Shown: positions 32,537 to 44,938, counted from the first letter of the stretch. The stretch is 64,000 bases of DNA from Atherinomorus stipes (GCA_023101725.1 JALJCO010001098.1:1488001-1552000); one strand, 5' to 3'. Notes: generated by a model from the sequence alone, not told the origin. Program-made: numbers and translations.

Positions 32537-33969
32537 TACATACACATAGATGCATACATACACACCCATATACATATATGTATTTATAGACATGTACATG
32601 CACTTCCCTTAACTGACATTGATCAGAGACATTATCACTAATTTAAATACAATTTACTAAATAGTCAATAAAAAAAAGAAATCAGTATTACCATTATTAT
32701 TACAACTACTGCTATATTATTACTACCGCTAACACCACCAACACTATTATATGAATATTACCTCATATTCCACTCTGGATCATTTTTATCTCTACCAATA
32801 TTACTAAGATTATTGTTAATATGTATAAACATATATACTATTTATATGCAAAAACCACTGTCAATTTTACTCCTCAGTTTTTCCTTTCTTTCTTTTCTAC
32901 TTTCTTTCTCTTTATATACATACATTTTTCACCCATATATTTGATACCATCATGTTTATGTGTAAACCTTGTTCTTGGAAGTTGCTGGATCCTACTCAGA
33001 TATAAAAATCAAACCTTTCTTTCTTTCGCTCTTTTTCTTTTCTTTTATCCACTTTTCCTATTTTGCCTCTTTTTTATACATTGCTTCTATCTGCATTCCC
33101 TTTTTGAATGTTTTTCACTGTAAATATTGTCTTTGTAAACACCACACAATTTGCAATAAAAAAAAAAGCAAACTCCCCAATGGGACGAGTTGACCAAGCC
33201 GATGTGCAGACACCCAGAGAGCCGCTGTTTGGGCCTAACCAGGGCGATTTTAGGCACTTATGGCACTGCCAAGTGTTGTGTGGGTCACATGTCGGTTACT
33301 GGCCGTGACGTGGGTTACAGTTTGTGTCTTGTGGGACACAAGAAGCTAGCCTAGAGGTCAGTGTTTGGCTTGGACATGGATTACAGCAAATTTCAATCCA
33401 TTGATGTTAATATTGATTACTGACAGTCCAGGCTGTTGCAACAAGTCCAAAAGCCAGCCTCTATGATTTGCGTTACTGCATCCGTCCCCATATTAACTTC
33501 TGTGCTGGCATTGCTGAGGCAGTAAAGTTTAATGAGATATTGGGGCAATGTTCCCACCGGAGTCGCAACAAGCAGGACATTTTTCAGCAGCATGACGCAA
33601 AGCCTCATTCTGCACACATTACAAAGACGTCTGAGGAAGGGGAGGACACTGCACTGACATACACACTGAAAACACCTTAAACTGTTTGTAGTTTGGCATC
33701 TTTAGTGGCAGAACATTGTTGAGGTGTTGTGAGAAGGGATGGCAACATTATAAAGTTGTTTTGATCTTTTCTCTCTCTCTCTCTCTCTCTTTCTTTGGAT
33801 GTGTTGCAGGCATGCTGGAAACATGTTATGTGAAATCTTTTTGATATGTATTGGATTTATTCCATGACATAAAGCCAGATTAAATGAAAAAAACACCTAC
33901 AATGATTACGTTTTTTTTTTTTCTCCTAATGGATTTTATGATCTGCCCCTGTTCCAAACTGTTCACGGT

Positions 33970-34260
33970 AATAAACTCCATTTCCCAGAATACTCTGCGG
34001 TAAACAGGCTTGGGGCGCAGTGGGCATAGGGGCTCTGGAAAAACTAAAACTCCAGTTTACCCTTTAACCTTTTCATTAGTCCAATCATTGCGCGAGTTAC
34101 GCTGGAAGTAGTAAAACCAGCCTCTCTTGATGAACAGCCAAGTTCAACCAATAGAAATGCGGGGTAAAACTCAGTGGACCAATCAGAGAAAAAATGGGCG
34201 GGACTCCTGTCCGACAGGGCATCGGAGGAGGAGGTGTTCCTGGTAGCCATCTTGGATGTG
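33970..34260 (+). promoter_or_regulatory. cnot3: TATA-less core promoter of cnot3
   Basis: The segment precedes the non-coding first exon. It holds a ZNF143/SBS-like ACTCCATTTCCCAGAATACT (33975-33994), three CCAAT boxes (34081, 34148, 34179), a GC box GGGCGGGAC (34196-34204) and a YY1-like GCCATCTTGG (34246-34255), the last near the likely start site. This set is typical of housekeeping genes, and CNOT3 is broadly expressed. No TATA box was seen. Motif function is inferred from consensus only. Confidence 0.7.
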
Positions 34261-34388
34261 CGAAGTGATTGTTTGACGAGAAGAATTGACAATTTTTTAA
34301 AAAAGGAAATAAGCCCATATTTTAAAACGCTGAAGATTTACCGCAGTACAGCGACTGAGGAAATCAATCTTGACTCGGAACAATCCAG
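34260..34388 (+). other. cnot3: cnot3 non-coding exon 1 (5' UTR)
   Basis: The exon ends AATCCAG before GTAAAT at 34389. Because coding exon 2 begins with an acceptor 38 nt before its ATG, an upstream UTR exon is required, and this is the only one with a promoter-like context. The 5' boundary is approximate. Confidence 0.6.
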
Positions 34389-35577
34389 GTAAATTAGCTA
34401 CAGATCCAGAAGTGATGAATTTATGTGCCTTTCTCCTCTTTCTGTCTCTCCTCTCTCCCCTTTCCAAATTGAGTCTCCCACATCAAATAGCGCAGCCGGT
34501 GGGAAGCTGCAGCTCTCGACTCTGACAACAACTTATAGTCTGTGTTTTATGTTTTAAAACGGAAAAGCTTAACTTAACCTGCAGAACCGGGGGTGTAACG
34601 TTAACTTCAGTGATCAGTTTGTTTGGAAGTCCGTCTGCTCGGATGTTGGTGCTCCCAGGCTGCTGTTGGCACTGGTGATACCCGCATTGTTTATAAACAT
34701 CCCGGGCTTGCAAATACACGTCCCTCGGTGTGGAAACAGCACTGGGCGTTTTAGCTAAGTTTCCTGCCAGAGCCTTACAGTTTGTTTTTAAGATTTGATG
34801 TTTGAATGCTGGAGAAGCAGTTGGTGAGTTGGTCCAAACTCGTGATCAGTGGGAACGTGTGCGAGCCGGACAGGGGGGTGAGGGGGTATCTTCAGATGTG
34901 TGCACCTGTTTGGAAAAGTAATGCTGAAGCCAGTATATTATGGTTTACTTGCTGGTAACCTAGTCAGACTATGGTGCGTTTTCTGAACTAGGGCAGGTGC
35001 ACTGTGCTTCACCCTGTGATGTTAGTGTTTGTCTCCAAGGCTGCAAGCCATATCAGTAACATAGTGGACAGTTTATTACCAAACATAGCTAGTTTATGCA
35101 GATTATTTACATTAATGGCAAAATATGTTGACATAATAGTTATTGAGCTATTCTAAAATGTATACCCAGCATTGCATGGAGCCATCCTCTTGTAAAGAAC
35201 CATCAGCTGTGAAGAACCAAACAGGGACGTGACTGGCAAAGATAATATGAAAAGAAGTTTATACTCTTATGCTAATACAGTGCATTACTGCAGGCTACAT
35301 CTTGTCCCACAGCCCTCAGATTGCAAGAACCCCTCCTAAAAACGTTTTTTTTTTTTTTTTTTTTACAAAGGCAGGTTATGTCCTAGAGGGCTTTATTGCA
35401 GACCTGTTTTATGAGTGTAATAATTGGCCCAATGTGGTGAAGGTGTGTAAATTTTGACTGATGATACAAAATGTATAACAAATAGTTGAATTCATGACAA
35501 AAGAGTTATTTGCTAAAATGGCTTTGTCGTGCATGCTTAATTAAATAATATCAGACATGACAGGGTTACTATAGATA

Positions 35578-36619
35578 CACACCACAAAATTGGATACGCC
35601 CCCCAAATAGTCACATCCGTTCTGGGTGTGGGGGGAAGGAGCACGGCTCTGCCATTGAAACCCATGTTAAACCAGAGTTTTTCACTGACCATTATTTACG
35701 ACCAACTGGAATATTTCGACAAAACACCACCACCCAAAAACGACTGAAAGCCTGCAGACAAACATATTTTCAATGCTGACTGGTATCCTCTTGATTTCAG
35801 CGATTTTGAGTGGTTTAATGGTGAGTGGCCCCAGCTAGGTGTGCTTGGCAAAGAAGACCCTCTGAAAATGCCCAAGAGCTCCTGTGTCACCTTTTGTACC
35901 ACAAATGCACACCCAGACCCTGGTTTAAATTGTTTTCGGCTTCCTACCCCGAAGAAAAAGACGATTGTTGTGGCTATAAGCCATTCGGCGAGAGGACAGA
36001 AAAAGACATCTTTGGGCCCCGAAATCTAACCCTGTGTACGTTTGCAGTCTACATTTTGTTACAGGTAAACAACAATCTGCAAACCTACTTTTTACATGTG
36101 ATCTGATTATGATCAAATTATTATTATTATTATTATTATCTGGGAACGCCACATCAGGCCACTCCGCCAGGTCTCTCTTCAACACTTTAGTCACGAAAGG
36201 TCAACAGCCAGTGCCAATTATGTCTAGTTTACTGAGATACCGATACAGATACAGATACCTCGAAATAAGCCATTTGGACCTACAAATACGAATTTGAGAA
36301 TCAGTATTTTAATGTTGGATCTAGCCTGACAAGCAATATTTGTTATTCCACTTGCCCAAAACACCTAATACCACTCACCATTAAACCACTCAAAATCGCT
36401 GAAATCAAGAGGATACCAGTCAGCGTTGAAAATATGTTTGTCTGCAGGCTTTCAGTCGTTTTTGGGTGGTGGTGTTTTGTCAAAATATTCCAGTTGGTCG
36501 TAGATAATGGTCTGTGAAAAACTCTGGTTTAACATGGGTTTCAATGGCAGAGACACGCTCCTTTCCCCCACATCCGTAACGGATGTGACGTATTTGGGGG
36601 CGTACCCAATTTTGCTGTG
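35578..36619. mobile_element. P-element-like transposon with ~250-bp inverted repeats and THAP relic
   Basis: Two long inverted arms (35578-35829 and 36370-36619) are about 90% alike by eye. They begin CACACCACAAAATTGG and end CCAATTTTGCTGTG. The flanks TATAGATA and TATATCTA agree at 6 of 8 bases, and 8-bp target duplications fit the P superfamily. The ~540-bp core encodes pieces of a THAP zinc finger, the DNA-binding domain of P-type transposases. No catalytic domain is present, so the element is non-autonomous. Confidence 0.72.
35868..36110 (+). pseudogene. THAP zinc-finger relic
   Basis: MPKSSCVTFCTTNAHPDPGL (from 35868) has the C-x4-C start and the following RLP of a THAP domain. After a change of frame near 36010-36035, VCSLHFVTGKQQSAN supplies the C-x2-H pair. 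The usual AVPTIF-like end is not recognised. The Trp expected in the middle of the domain is not seen. It is the remains of a transposase N-terminus and not an expressed host gene. Confidence 0.7.
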
Positions 36620-37902
36620 TATATCTATTGACATGCAAAACTATCCATATTCATAATATTGCAAATTATTGAAGTATGTTGATCAGATATTTGTAAGCAT
36701 TGAATCTTTCTTATTTAGTTGCCTTAAAAATTGGAATTTAATGGCATATACTTAAGGGAGTTTTATCATAAAATTTACACAATGTGCAAAAACAAAGCTA
36801 GATATAATCCAAAACAAGCCTGAACTGAAGGTAGCATGGATGTGTATATTCATAAAATTAGTGTGCTCTCCTGAGGTCCTGGCTTTGAATAAGTAACTCC
36901 AACACATTTTAATATTTTCCCCTTAAAGCAACCCTTACCGATGTTGCATTCTTACACTATTTTTCTAACAGGGTAAAATGCTATGAATGAGGTAATGGAA
37001 CTCTGAAATACAAGACAGACCCACCATTAATCAATATAACGTATTAGTCCCATCTCTAAATATTCGATGAAAACTCCAACCAATCCTTGAAGTGGGGTGC
37101 ACCTCTAGGATTGTCCAACGGACCTGCCTGTCAGACCTTTGCTTCTGCATTGGGAGGCAGAGGGAATGAAGGGGTGTGTCTTAGAAGTGAGGCGGGACTG
37201 TTTATATTCAAATTATCTTGCTCTGCTTTCTGAAATGCAAGATTGGTAAAGGTTGCTTTAAACCACCAAAGTATTGTGTTTTTTTGCCCCCTATCATTTT
37301 TTGTCATTTTTATTTTAAAATAATCTGTGTAACCCCGGCTTTACAGCAGGTCCGTGAATAATCATGTATAGTAATTGTGATTTCAATATCAATCAAAATA
37401 ATCGTGATAATAATTTTTTCCATAACCGTCCAGCCCTACTGAGCGCCTGCGAACGAAGTCTGTGTTGCTAGATCCGCAAGATCATGAAATCATGGGAGGG
37501 ATTGCAACATTCCCTGTGATTCTCATCTGAATGGTTAATTTTGTCCACGTTTGCGTGTCATTGTGTTTTATTTCTCCAAAACCTTGGAGAAATAAAATGA
37601 TGTCATGTTCAGTTAATTCAGCAGTTAAAAATGTGCACGGTGGCTTTTGTTTAGACAGTTACCGAATGTTTTATACTGAATCCCGTACCTGACTTCCTGT
37701 CTGATCCAATCTGAACTACTGGAATTTATGGGGTGTCAGTGCATGTCCTGTCAAAAATAGAGCTGGCGCGAGATGATGGAGCGATAACTGACCGCTCACG
37801 TGCTGCAGCGCGCTTGAGTCAAACCATTACCTACAACAGGCGTGTTTAGCTGTGCGTGGCACAGTGCACACAGACCTGATGTAAAGCTGGGGTAAGACTT
37901 GG

Positions 37903-38520
37903 GGTGCATTCAGAAAACATAGCCCTGTAGTCTCGGTCCGTTTGGGGACTCAGCTTGGCTGGGGGTGGGGGTGGTCCTCTGGACCGAGATCGTGTTCACG
38001 TTGCACCATAGCCAAGTGGGCCAAACCTTCTGAATAATTTTCCCAATTTCTCCAGAGGTGGCGCTGCATTCAGATTCACCGTAGGCGAGGACAAGACATA
38101 CAACGAACAAGAAGGTTCCAACAACTTCCGTTTCCTCCACAAAAAGACATGATTTTGTGCATATTTACGAGGAGCTGGGATATGCTTTCATCAGATCAAA
38201 TATCGAGAAAGCTTTTGTCACTATACGTCTGACCACGAACCATTTTTAAAAATACTGCACTCCCACACGTGTTTGTTGTCATAGTGTTTACCCACAATGC
38301 CATGCTAAATCAAATGCAGGAAGCTGCAATGCTGTAGTCCACTTTTTGGTAGTTGGTCCACTTGAAACAGACCGAGACCCGCGTTTGTAGGCGGACCGAG
38401 TTCGCTTGTTTGTTCCGGATCAGAGTCCGTTTGCGTATTCACAACTCCCCCAAACAAAGCGGACTTTCCTAGCAAACGGACTCTGATTCTAATCAAAAAA
38501 GCTTTGTAAATGCGCCCTTA
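37903..38520. mobile_element. Possible TIR element rich in 'CTCGGTCCG' motifs
   Basis: The left end GGGGTGCATTCAGAAAAC and the right end, inverted GGGCGCATTTACAAAGC, are loosely alike. CTCGGTCCGTTTGGGG and its inverse occur inside. No target duplication was found and no transposase is present. Minus-strand reading frames here look like nothing known. Confidence 0.4.
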
Positions 38521-39154
38521 AATGTTTTTCTTTCTTTCCCTGAATTTAGCATCCTCTATCATTCCTTTAGTTTTGACTATTTTTTTTTTTTAAAACAGAA
38601 AGTCAGAACATTCCCATAGCATGATGCTGCCACCACCTGACTTCACTTCACTTTGAGGATGGTGTTCTTGGAGTGATGACAGGTGTTCGGTTTACAACAA
38701 ACATAGCGCTTTCCTTGATGGGCAAAAAGTGACATTTCAATTAGCCTGAATAGAATCTCCCACATGCCTCTGGGTAAAACTTTCTGAACGCAGGTTTTTT
38801 TGTTTGGTTTTTTTCGGGCCACTCTTTAGCAAAGCCTGTCTGTGCCCTGCAGTGTTAAAGTGGTCCTCTGAACATATAACACAACCCTCCGCTCTGGATA
38901 TTTCCAGCTCCTCCAGGCTGATGATTGTCTTTGCTTCCTCTAATTAATGCCGTCTTTGCCTGATCTGGGAGTTTCATTGATTTTACCCCTTTATTCCTGA
39001 CCTGTTGGAGCAACACCTTCATCTTCATAGTGTTGCATGATTAGTTGTGTTGCAAACTGGGGCCTTTCAGAACAGGTGTATATATACCATATTCTGAGAT
39101 CATGTTACATGTTATGTTTTAATTACACACAGCTTGACCATTTTTAACTAATTA

Positions 39155-39365
39155 CACAACTCACAAAAAGTTAAGGATATTTGGCTTTTTCTATGATGTC
39201 AGCATGAATCTAAAATCCACTAAAACCTTTCCAGGTGAACTGAATTAAACTTTCTCTAAACTTTTCAATGCACATGTGCATTGTTCAATAGTTAAATATC
39301 TATTCTGCATCATTCTGTTCTCCAAAAACTGAAAGTTGAATATCCCTAACTTTTTGTGAGTAGTG
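39155..39365. mobile_element. Tc1/mariner-type MITE (211 bp)
   Basis: The ends CACAACTCACAAAAAG and inverted CACTACTCACAAAAAG are flanked by TA on both sides (39153-39154, 39366-39367). The interior matches part of the longer copy at 10177-10716, and a diverged fragment is at 59448-59575. Non-coding. Confidence 0.85.
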
Positions 39366-41231
39366 TATGTGTTATCTGAAGCTATTTCATGGCACCAGAG
39401 CTTATTTAGAGTCTTCATAGCAAAGGTTTTATGTTTTTCCAGAAAATTTTAAAGAATTTTTTTCTTCTTTTTAGTTTCTTTTTACCAATTTGGCTTAGTT
39501 TGCAAAGGTCCATAACATAAAATGATTTTTTTAAACAATATTTTTGATAATATTCCTCAAACCAAAAGCACATGCAAAAATTTTTTGCATATTTGATGAA
39601 TTTATTTGTTGGAAAATATTAATGGAAAGTAAGATTTGTCATGCAAACTGTAACTGGGAATTTAAACTGTGAAATAGCAGTGAAATCTTCAAAAAATGTC
39701 CTCCCTTATCCAGCTATTTTATCTGTTTTTTTTTCTTATCCTCGAAAACAATCATCTACTTTTGGAGTATTTCACTGTGTACATGATGCTTTAAGTTATT
39801 ATTGGGAAGTAGAATTCATGTTACTTTATTAGAAATCCTTGTTGTATTCAGGTTAAAAGCTCAAATGTAACTTAAAAAAGCATTTAATTTAGATAAAGGA
39901 CATTTTAGAGCATTTTTGCTGTCATGTAGGATTACAGAGATGTTGGATAACAAGTCTTCAGTGACACTGGAAAAAGATAAAGCATCTTCCAATAAATAGT
40001 CATGAGTTTTTGTAATAGACAAACAAGATTTAGGTTCAAATTCAAAGTTCTGTGAAACACTAGACTCACAAATTTCATTACAGCTCGTTTTACTCCGGAT
40101 GTGTGCAGCTCCATCTCTCTCATTCACGCGTTTGTTTTACAGCCCGTCTCTCTCACACTTCTCCGTCTGATACGCTGCCATTGTGACCCTTAAAACTGAC
40201 ATGACATATATTCCTCACTTCAGACTGCTTATTGAAAAAAAAGTCTCCTCCGTCTGTTCTAGCTTGCTGTATGTGCCGTTGTCGAACACGGTTAGGGTCG
40301 CTTTCTGGGTCAAGAGGATGAACTTTCCAATTGGAAGCGTGTCTGATCCTCCAAGCAGCAATTATGTCTGTGAAATTATGACCTTAACCTCTTTTTGTTA
40401 GACTGAATGCATCGTGGAAGAAAGGCTTTTGGAGAATCTGCGTATCCCTGCGTTTGTTACTGAGAAGGGAAATGTTAAACTGCCTCATTGGGGGCATGTT
40501 TCATATTGTAAGATGCTGTTTTCATTATGGTCATAAAAACACAACAGAAGTTTTGTGAACAAAAGCCATCATACAGAAATACATATTTTGCTTGCTTGTG
40601 TTTGAATTGTTATGGTTTTGTGGTCTTCCTGTGGAGTCTATTGTTGCTGATTCCTGAAAGTACATTTTAGAAATGCAGTCTGAAAGAGGCACTTAAGAGA
40701 TCTCTCTCCTATTTATTTATCTCTCCTAGCAGTGCATCTATCATAGTAATGCATCTTGATTGTGGATTGTATCTCTGGCTTTCACAGTTCAGATTTAAAT
40801 GCATGCACAAAACAGTAAGTTAAAGAAGTTCAACTCAGATAAGTTATTTTTTGTGTAATTTGGGCTTTAACCCCAAAAGAAAGCTGCTGCTTCACAGAGG
40901 AGACCTCAAGCTGCTTCCAAACCTCTGCTGTACTACCTACAGTATATAATCTGTGTTTTAGTGAGTAAACTTGTCAGTTGAAGGTGAGGAGTGTTTTAGA
41001 TCTGCAATAACCAGAGCAGCAGTCTCTAGGAAACAAACTAAACTACTCACTAAGGCTGACACGGTTATCAAATTTTTGCACTTCATTACTTGTCAAACAA
41101 ATCATTGCACCTTATCATTTATTTGTGTCAGTATTGTAATAAAGATAATAGCCTCATATAAAGTGTAATGATGTCATTAAAGTGGCATTAATTGTTGTTT
41201 ATTTAGTAAACGCTTATTAAATGGTGGAAAA

Positions 41232-42786
41232 TAGGGTTGGGCGGTATGACGGTATTATACCGTGTGACGGTATAAAAGTGTGCACCGGTAGAGATTTTGC
41301 AATACCGTTTACACCGTGACGCTGGCCTACTTCGCACTTGCAGCTCAGCAGATTTTGTCACTGCAATTATACTGCCTCGACACATGGGGGCACTGGAGCC
41401 GCAAAACAAACTGCAGCAGCAGAAGAAGATGGCTGCAATCATGGCAGAGGCAGAGATTGAAGCTGAGGCAGCCCGACCCACTCATGATGACGAAGAGAAG
41501 GAGGAACTAATTCCTAAAAAGGGCGCTACGTCTGTTGTGTGGAACTTCTTCAGGTACAGAAAATCTGACGAGGAACAAAAATTAATACTGTGCAAAGAGT
41601 GTCGCACGACGGTCGCTGCGGGAGGTGGGAACACCAGTAACCTCTTCCGCCACTTAAAGTTAAAACATGCGAAGCAGTATTATGAAAGCCAAAGGATGCG
41701 TGGCGTATCCGCTGCATCAAAAACAAAAGCACCTCTTGTCCAAAAGAGCTTGGCGGAGTCTTTCGCCAAAGGCACTGCTTACGACAAAAAATCACGTCGA
41801 TGGAGGGAGATAACGCAGGCCATCACGACGCACATATGTAAAGACATGATCCCAATTTATACAGTTGAAAAGCCGGGGTTCAGAGAATTACTCCGCACCC
41901 TCGATTTGAGATATGTAATGCCTGGCCGCAAGCATTTTACAGAGGTGGAGTTGCCACGGCTATATGGAGAGGGCCGTAGCAAAATTGAAAAAAAACTTCA
42001 AAGTGTTCTTCATTTTGCTACAACAACAGACATGTGGTCGAGCTCTGTTTACATTTGCACACACTAGAGCTTAAGTTAAAGAAAGGGTTCAATATTTACA
42101 AAATGTTTGCACATTACAATTATTTATTCTATTATATTTCCTGGGCTTTCAAATTGCACAGATTGAAGAAAGGCTGAGTTTTTAAAAAATCAGTTTTTTT
42201 TCTTCATTTGTGCATTATTATGTGCAATTTCCTTTCTTAATTATATTGCACTGACTGAAGCCATGTGACATTTCTATGTTTAACAAATGTTTTTCATTCG
42301 CTATTTTATTATCTGTTTCTTAGCTAGAGTTCAATGTTTACAAGATGTTTGCACATACTTTTTGGTTTATCATTTATTCTTTTATATTTTCTGTAAAATA
42401 GTTATTTGCTGTTATTTCCTATTGCACAGAGCTGAGTTTAAATTTTTTTTTTTCTTCATGTTTGCTGCTGTCCGTATGTGATTTTCAGAAAATCACATAT
42501 GCACTTACTATACTGAATGAGGCCAGGTGAAATTTTATACATGACTGTTAAACAACTCAGGTCTCTTTCTGTGTGTGTATTCTGGCTACTGCTCAGGTAT
42601 TTTTTCTGTTTTTATGGGAATGAAAGTTAAAAATAAAAGAGGAAAAATGTTTAATGTGACAGGGTGGTTATTTTAAGCCAATGATTGAATTTACTGGGGA
42701 AAAAACATACCGTGATATATACCGTTACCGTGATATGAAATTACTCATACCGTGATATGAGATTTTGCTCATACCGCCCAAACCTA
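41232..42786 (+). mobile_element. hAT element with BED-finger ORF (1555 bp)
   Basis: The ends TAGGGTTGGGCGGTATGA and inverted TAGGTTTGGGCGGTATGA match at 17 of 18 positions. They are flanked by a perfect 8-bp duplication, GTGGAAAA (41224-41231 and 42787-42794), diagnostic of hAT transposition. The left half carries a reading frame for a truncated transposase. The right half is AT-rich and contains a direct repeat ('ATGTTTGCACAT', 'ATTGCACAGA'). Confidence 0.96.
41297..42067 (+). CDS. Truncated ZBED/hAT-type transposase, N-terminal BED finger only
   Basis: This is an uninterrupted 256-codon frame. The likelier start is ATG 41429 (MAAIMAEAEIEAEAA), giving 212 residues. A BED zinc finger is intact: SVVWNFFRYRKSDE, C-x2-C in LILCKECR, and H-x4-H in LFRHLKLKHAK. 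A helical region (SLAESFAKGTAYDKKSRRW, ITTHICKDMIPIYTVEKPGF) matches hAT transposases of ZBED1/ZBED4 type. It stops just after TTDMWSSS, the strand where the RNase-H-like catalytic fold begins. The rest of the catalytic domain and the C-terminal dimerisation domain are absent, so it cannot transpose, but it could still bind DNA if expressed (inference). Confidence 0.88.
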   Translation: MQYRLHRDAGLLRTCSSADFVTAIILPRHMGALEPQNKLQQQKKMAAIMAEAEIEAEAARPTHDDEEKEELIPKKGATSVVWNFFRYRKSDEEQKLILCKECRTTVAAGGGNTSNLFRHLKLKHAKQYYESQRMRGVSAASKTKAPLVQKSLAESFAKGTAYDKKSRRWREITQAITTHICKDMIPIYTVEKPGFRELLRTLDLRYVMPGRKHFTEVELPRLYGEGRSKIEKKLQSVLHFATTTDMWSSSVYICTH

Positions 42787-42806
42787 GTGGAAAATCATAT
42801 TGGGAT

Positions 42807-43529
42807 TAGAGCTGCGCGATTGCCTCGAAATTTCAAATTGTAGATTGTCATTGCTCAAGAATGCCAATCCACGATTAAACTGGCAAGGGGGTGGGGTCTT
42901 ATGTTGACCCCTACCAGTCAGCATGGCTGCGTGAATAATTCAAATTTGATTGCACGTATGTGCTGAAACTCCTGTGACGTGGCTTTGTAATAAGTACTAT
43001 TATACTTATTACATGTATTGTATATGTACATATTCCTAATAATATGTATAATACTATGTAATTGTATAATACTTTAATATTTTAACTTCCATCTACGCTA
43101 GACTGCACTAACAACCCTAAAATCAGCTTGGCTGGATGATGTGTTCATGAAATCTCTTTGTGAAACCCTTGTGTGAACATTTCAGTAGTTACACACTAAA
43201 ACAATATTTATTTGCAGTTAGTCTACTTTGTTGAATGACCCCGAAGCAAACGGGCTGCGTCAGTTCGAATCGGAGAGATGCACCCTGTCACTGTCACAGG
43301 GCTGCTTGCAGTATACCTGCACTGAGGAGAGAGAATGTGGATTGTAGGTCTGTTTGTAAACAGGGCTTCTCTAACAGTCATGTATTTCCTCCAGAAACAT
43401 CTCTAAATGCTCAGTAGAGCGTTGTTTTTGTTTTCTATTTTTTTTCAAAATTGCCTTGATAAACAGCAAATTGCCTGGCAACCTTCTAATTTCCGATAAA
43501 CGATTTAATTGCAGATAATCCCAGCCCTA
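42807..43529. mobile_element. hAT-like element (723 bp)
   Basis: Starts TAGAGCTGCGCGATTGCC and ends ATAATCCCAGCCCTA, with a perfect 8-bp duplication ATTGGGAT at 42799-42806 and 43530-43537. Non-coding. It sits only 4 bp right of the previous element's duplication. Confidence 0.92.
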
Positions 43530-44938
43530 ATTGGGATTGTGACATTTTTGACTGTTTCAGAAAACTTATTAAAGTAAACTTATTACAAGAATCTCTCTTG
43601 ATTGTTAATTCACAAATTAATTATGAATCGTGAAAAAGGCTGCTATTCTACATTATTTACAAATAGAGACTGGTTAGTGTTTTTTTTGTTGAACATGTTT
43701 ATTCTTTGTAAGCACTCCATTTTTTATTTTCTAAAAAGAGTCAAAAACCAGCAAGCATCATCAAGCCAGTGGAAACAGTGAGGATTTGAATTTAGTTGGT
43801 TTTTTTTTGTCCTTTCACCCTTCAATGATGTACAGATTAAAAATTAACTTTGAAAAAGGTTGGTGAACTTGACTGTCACATATTTAATGATTTAAAAAAA
43901 AAAAATCAGATTAAGTCGTGCACCAATCAAACCAGCTGCTGCTGATTAGCAGCTTTTTTTCCTGCTGGTACTCTGAAACAATGATGATGACCTTCAGTGA
44001 TGATTACCCCCAACTACGCCTGTGAACAAAAGTGATTATTACTGACAGCTAATTAACTCTGTCATTTCTTTTTTTAAAAAGAAAAATATTTGCTCTTTGT
44101 AATTAGAGAGCAGCATGGATGGTTTTCTTTGAACCTCGGTGCAGTCTCACCTTCTGTTTTTTGTCTTTACATTCACCTTATTTTAATCCAAATAACTTAG
44201 GGATTTTACATATTTTCCAGCATGAGCAATACCAATCTGGTCTGTGTAGATTTGGCTTTGCAAAGAAAAAAAAAGAGAGAGAGAGAGAGAAATTGTATAA
44301 TTAAATATATATTTTAAAAGATCAATTGTAATGTGATTTTAAAGTTTGTGAAAATACATCAGTAGGCTGACTGAAGGAATTCTGATCTGTTTGCAGCCTA
44401 TTAATGATTTTCCTTTAAATTGGCAATTAAGCGTTGGTGTTTGTTGTATCATAGTTGATTTTTACTTTCAGAATAAGGCTTCCATTATATCCTCTAATTA
44501 AGTAGCTATTAATAATAATTAGAGCACGTTAACAAATTAATTAATGTAGACAATTAATTTATTGGTCGTTGCCTCAGTTAGGACTTTCTTGATTCTACTT
44601 TTTCACTTCTGATGCCAATATCACAGGTCAAGTATCGTCTGATGCCCGATATAGATACTTTGCTGTGTTTTGGGCCAAAGATTATGAATATTGATCTGAT
44701 AATCGATTTTATTCTTAGTTTATTTTATGTTAGGTATGTCTGTTTTGTGGAACCTCATCTCTAAAAACCTGGTCTAACAGGTTAATGAAATAAGTTCATA
44801 ACAGTAAAAATGAGGAAAACTGACCCATTTATTATTTATATAAAATAATTAAGACCCAGTCAGGAAGAAGTGCTTGAAAGAAAAGCTGGAATGGATGAGT
44901 CGGCACACCTGGATTGGCTAATTATGACGCATTCAGAT

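Larger units (their letters stand above)
26905..33960. other. Intergenic span between ccdc106 and cnot3
   Basis: No exon was recognised on either strand. The span holds the AT microsatellite hairpin (27480-27960), a retroposon tail (29020-29110), MITEs (29211-29620, 31518-31950, 32028-32536), a LINE relic (30360-31340) and simple repeats (CT-rich 33770-33790). From 28000 to 29000 and from 33170 to 33760 nothing could be named. An A-rich end near 33160 (GCAATAAAAAAAAAA) suggests a retroposed 3' end. Confidence 0.5.

Noticed and set aside
32821..33123. 100-codon plus-strand frame rich in Phe and Leu
   Set aside because: Encoded by T-rich low-complexity DNA just before an A-rich retroposon-like end.
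34174..34392. 72-codon frame over cnot3 exon 1
   Set aside because: Lies on promoter and 5' UTR; the true CNOT3 start is at 51592 and the phase does not join.
36034..36297. 87-codon frame as a host THAP gene
   Set aside because: It carries only the second half of a THAP finger, in a different frame from the first, between transposon inverted repeats.
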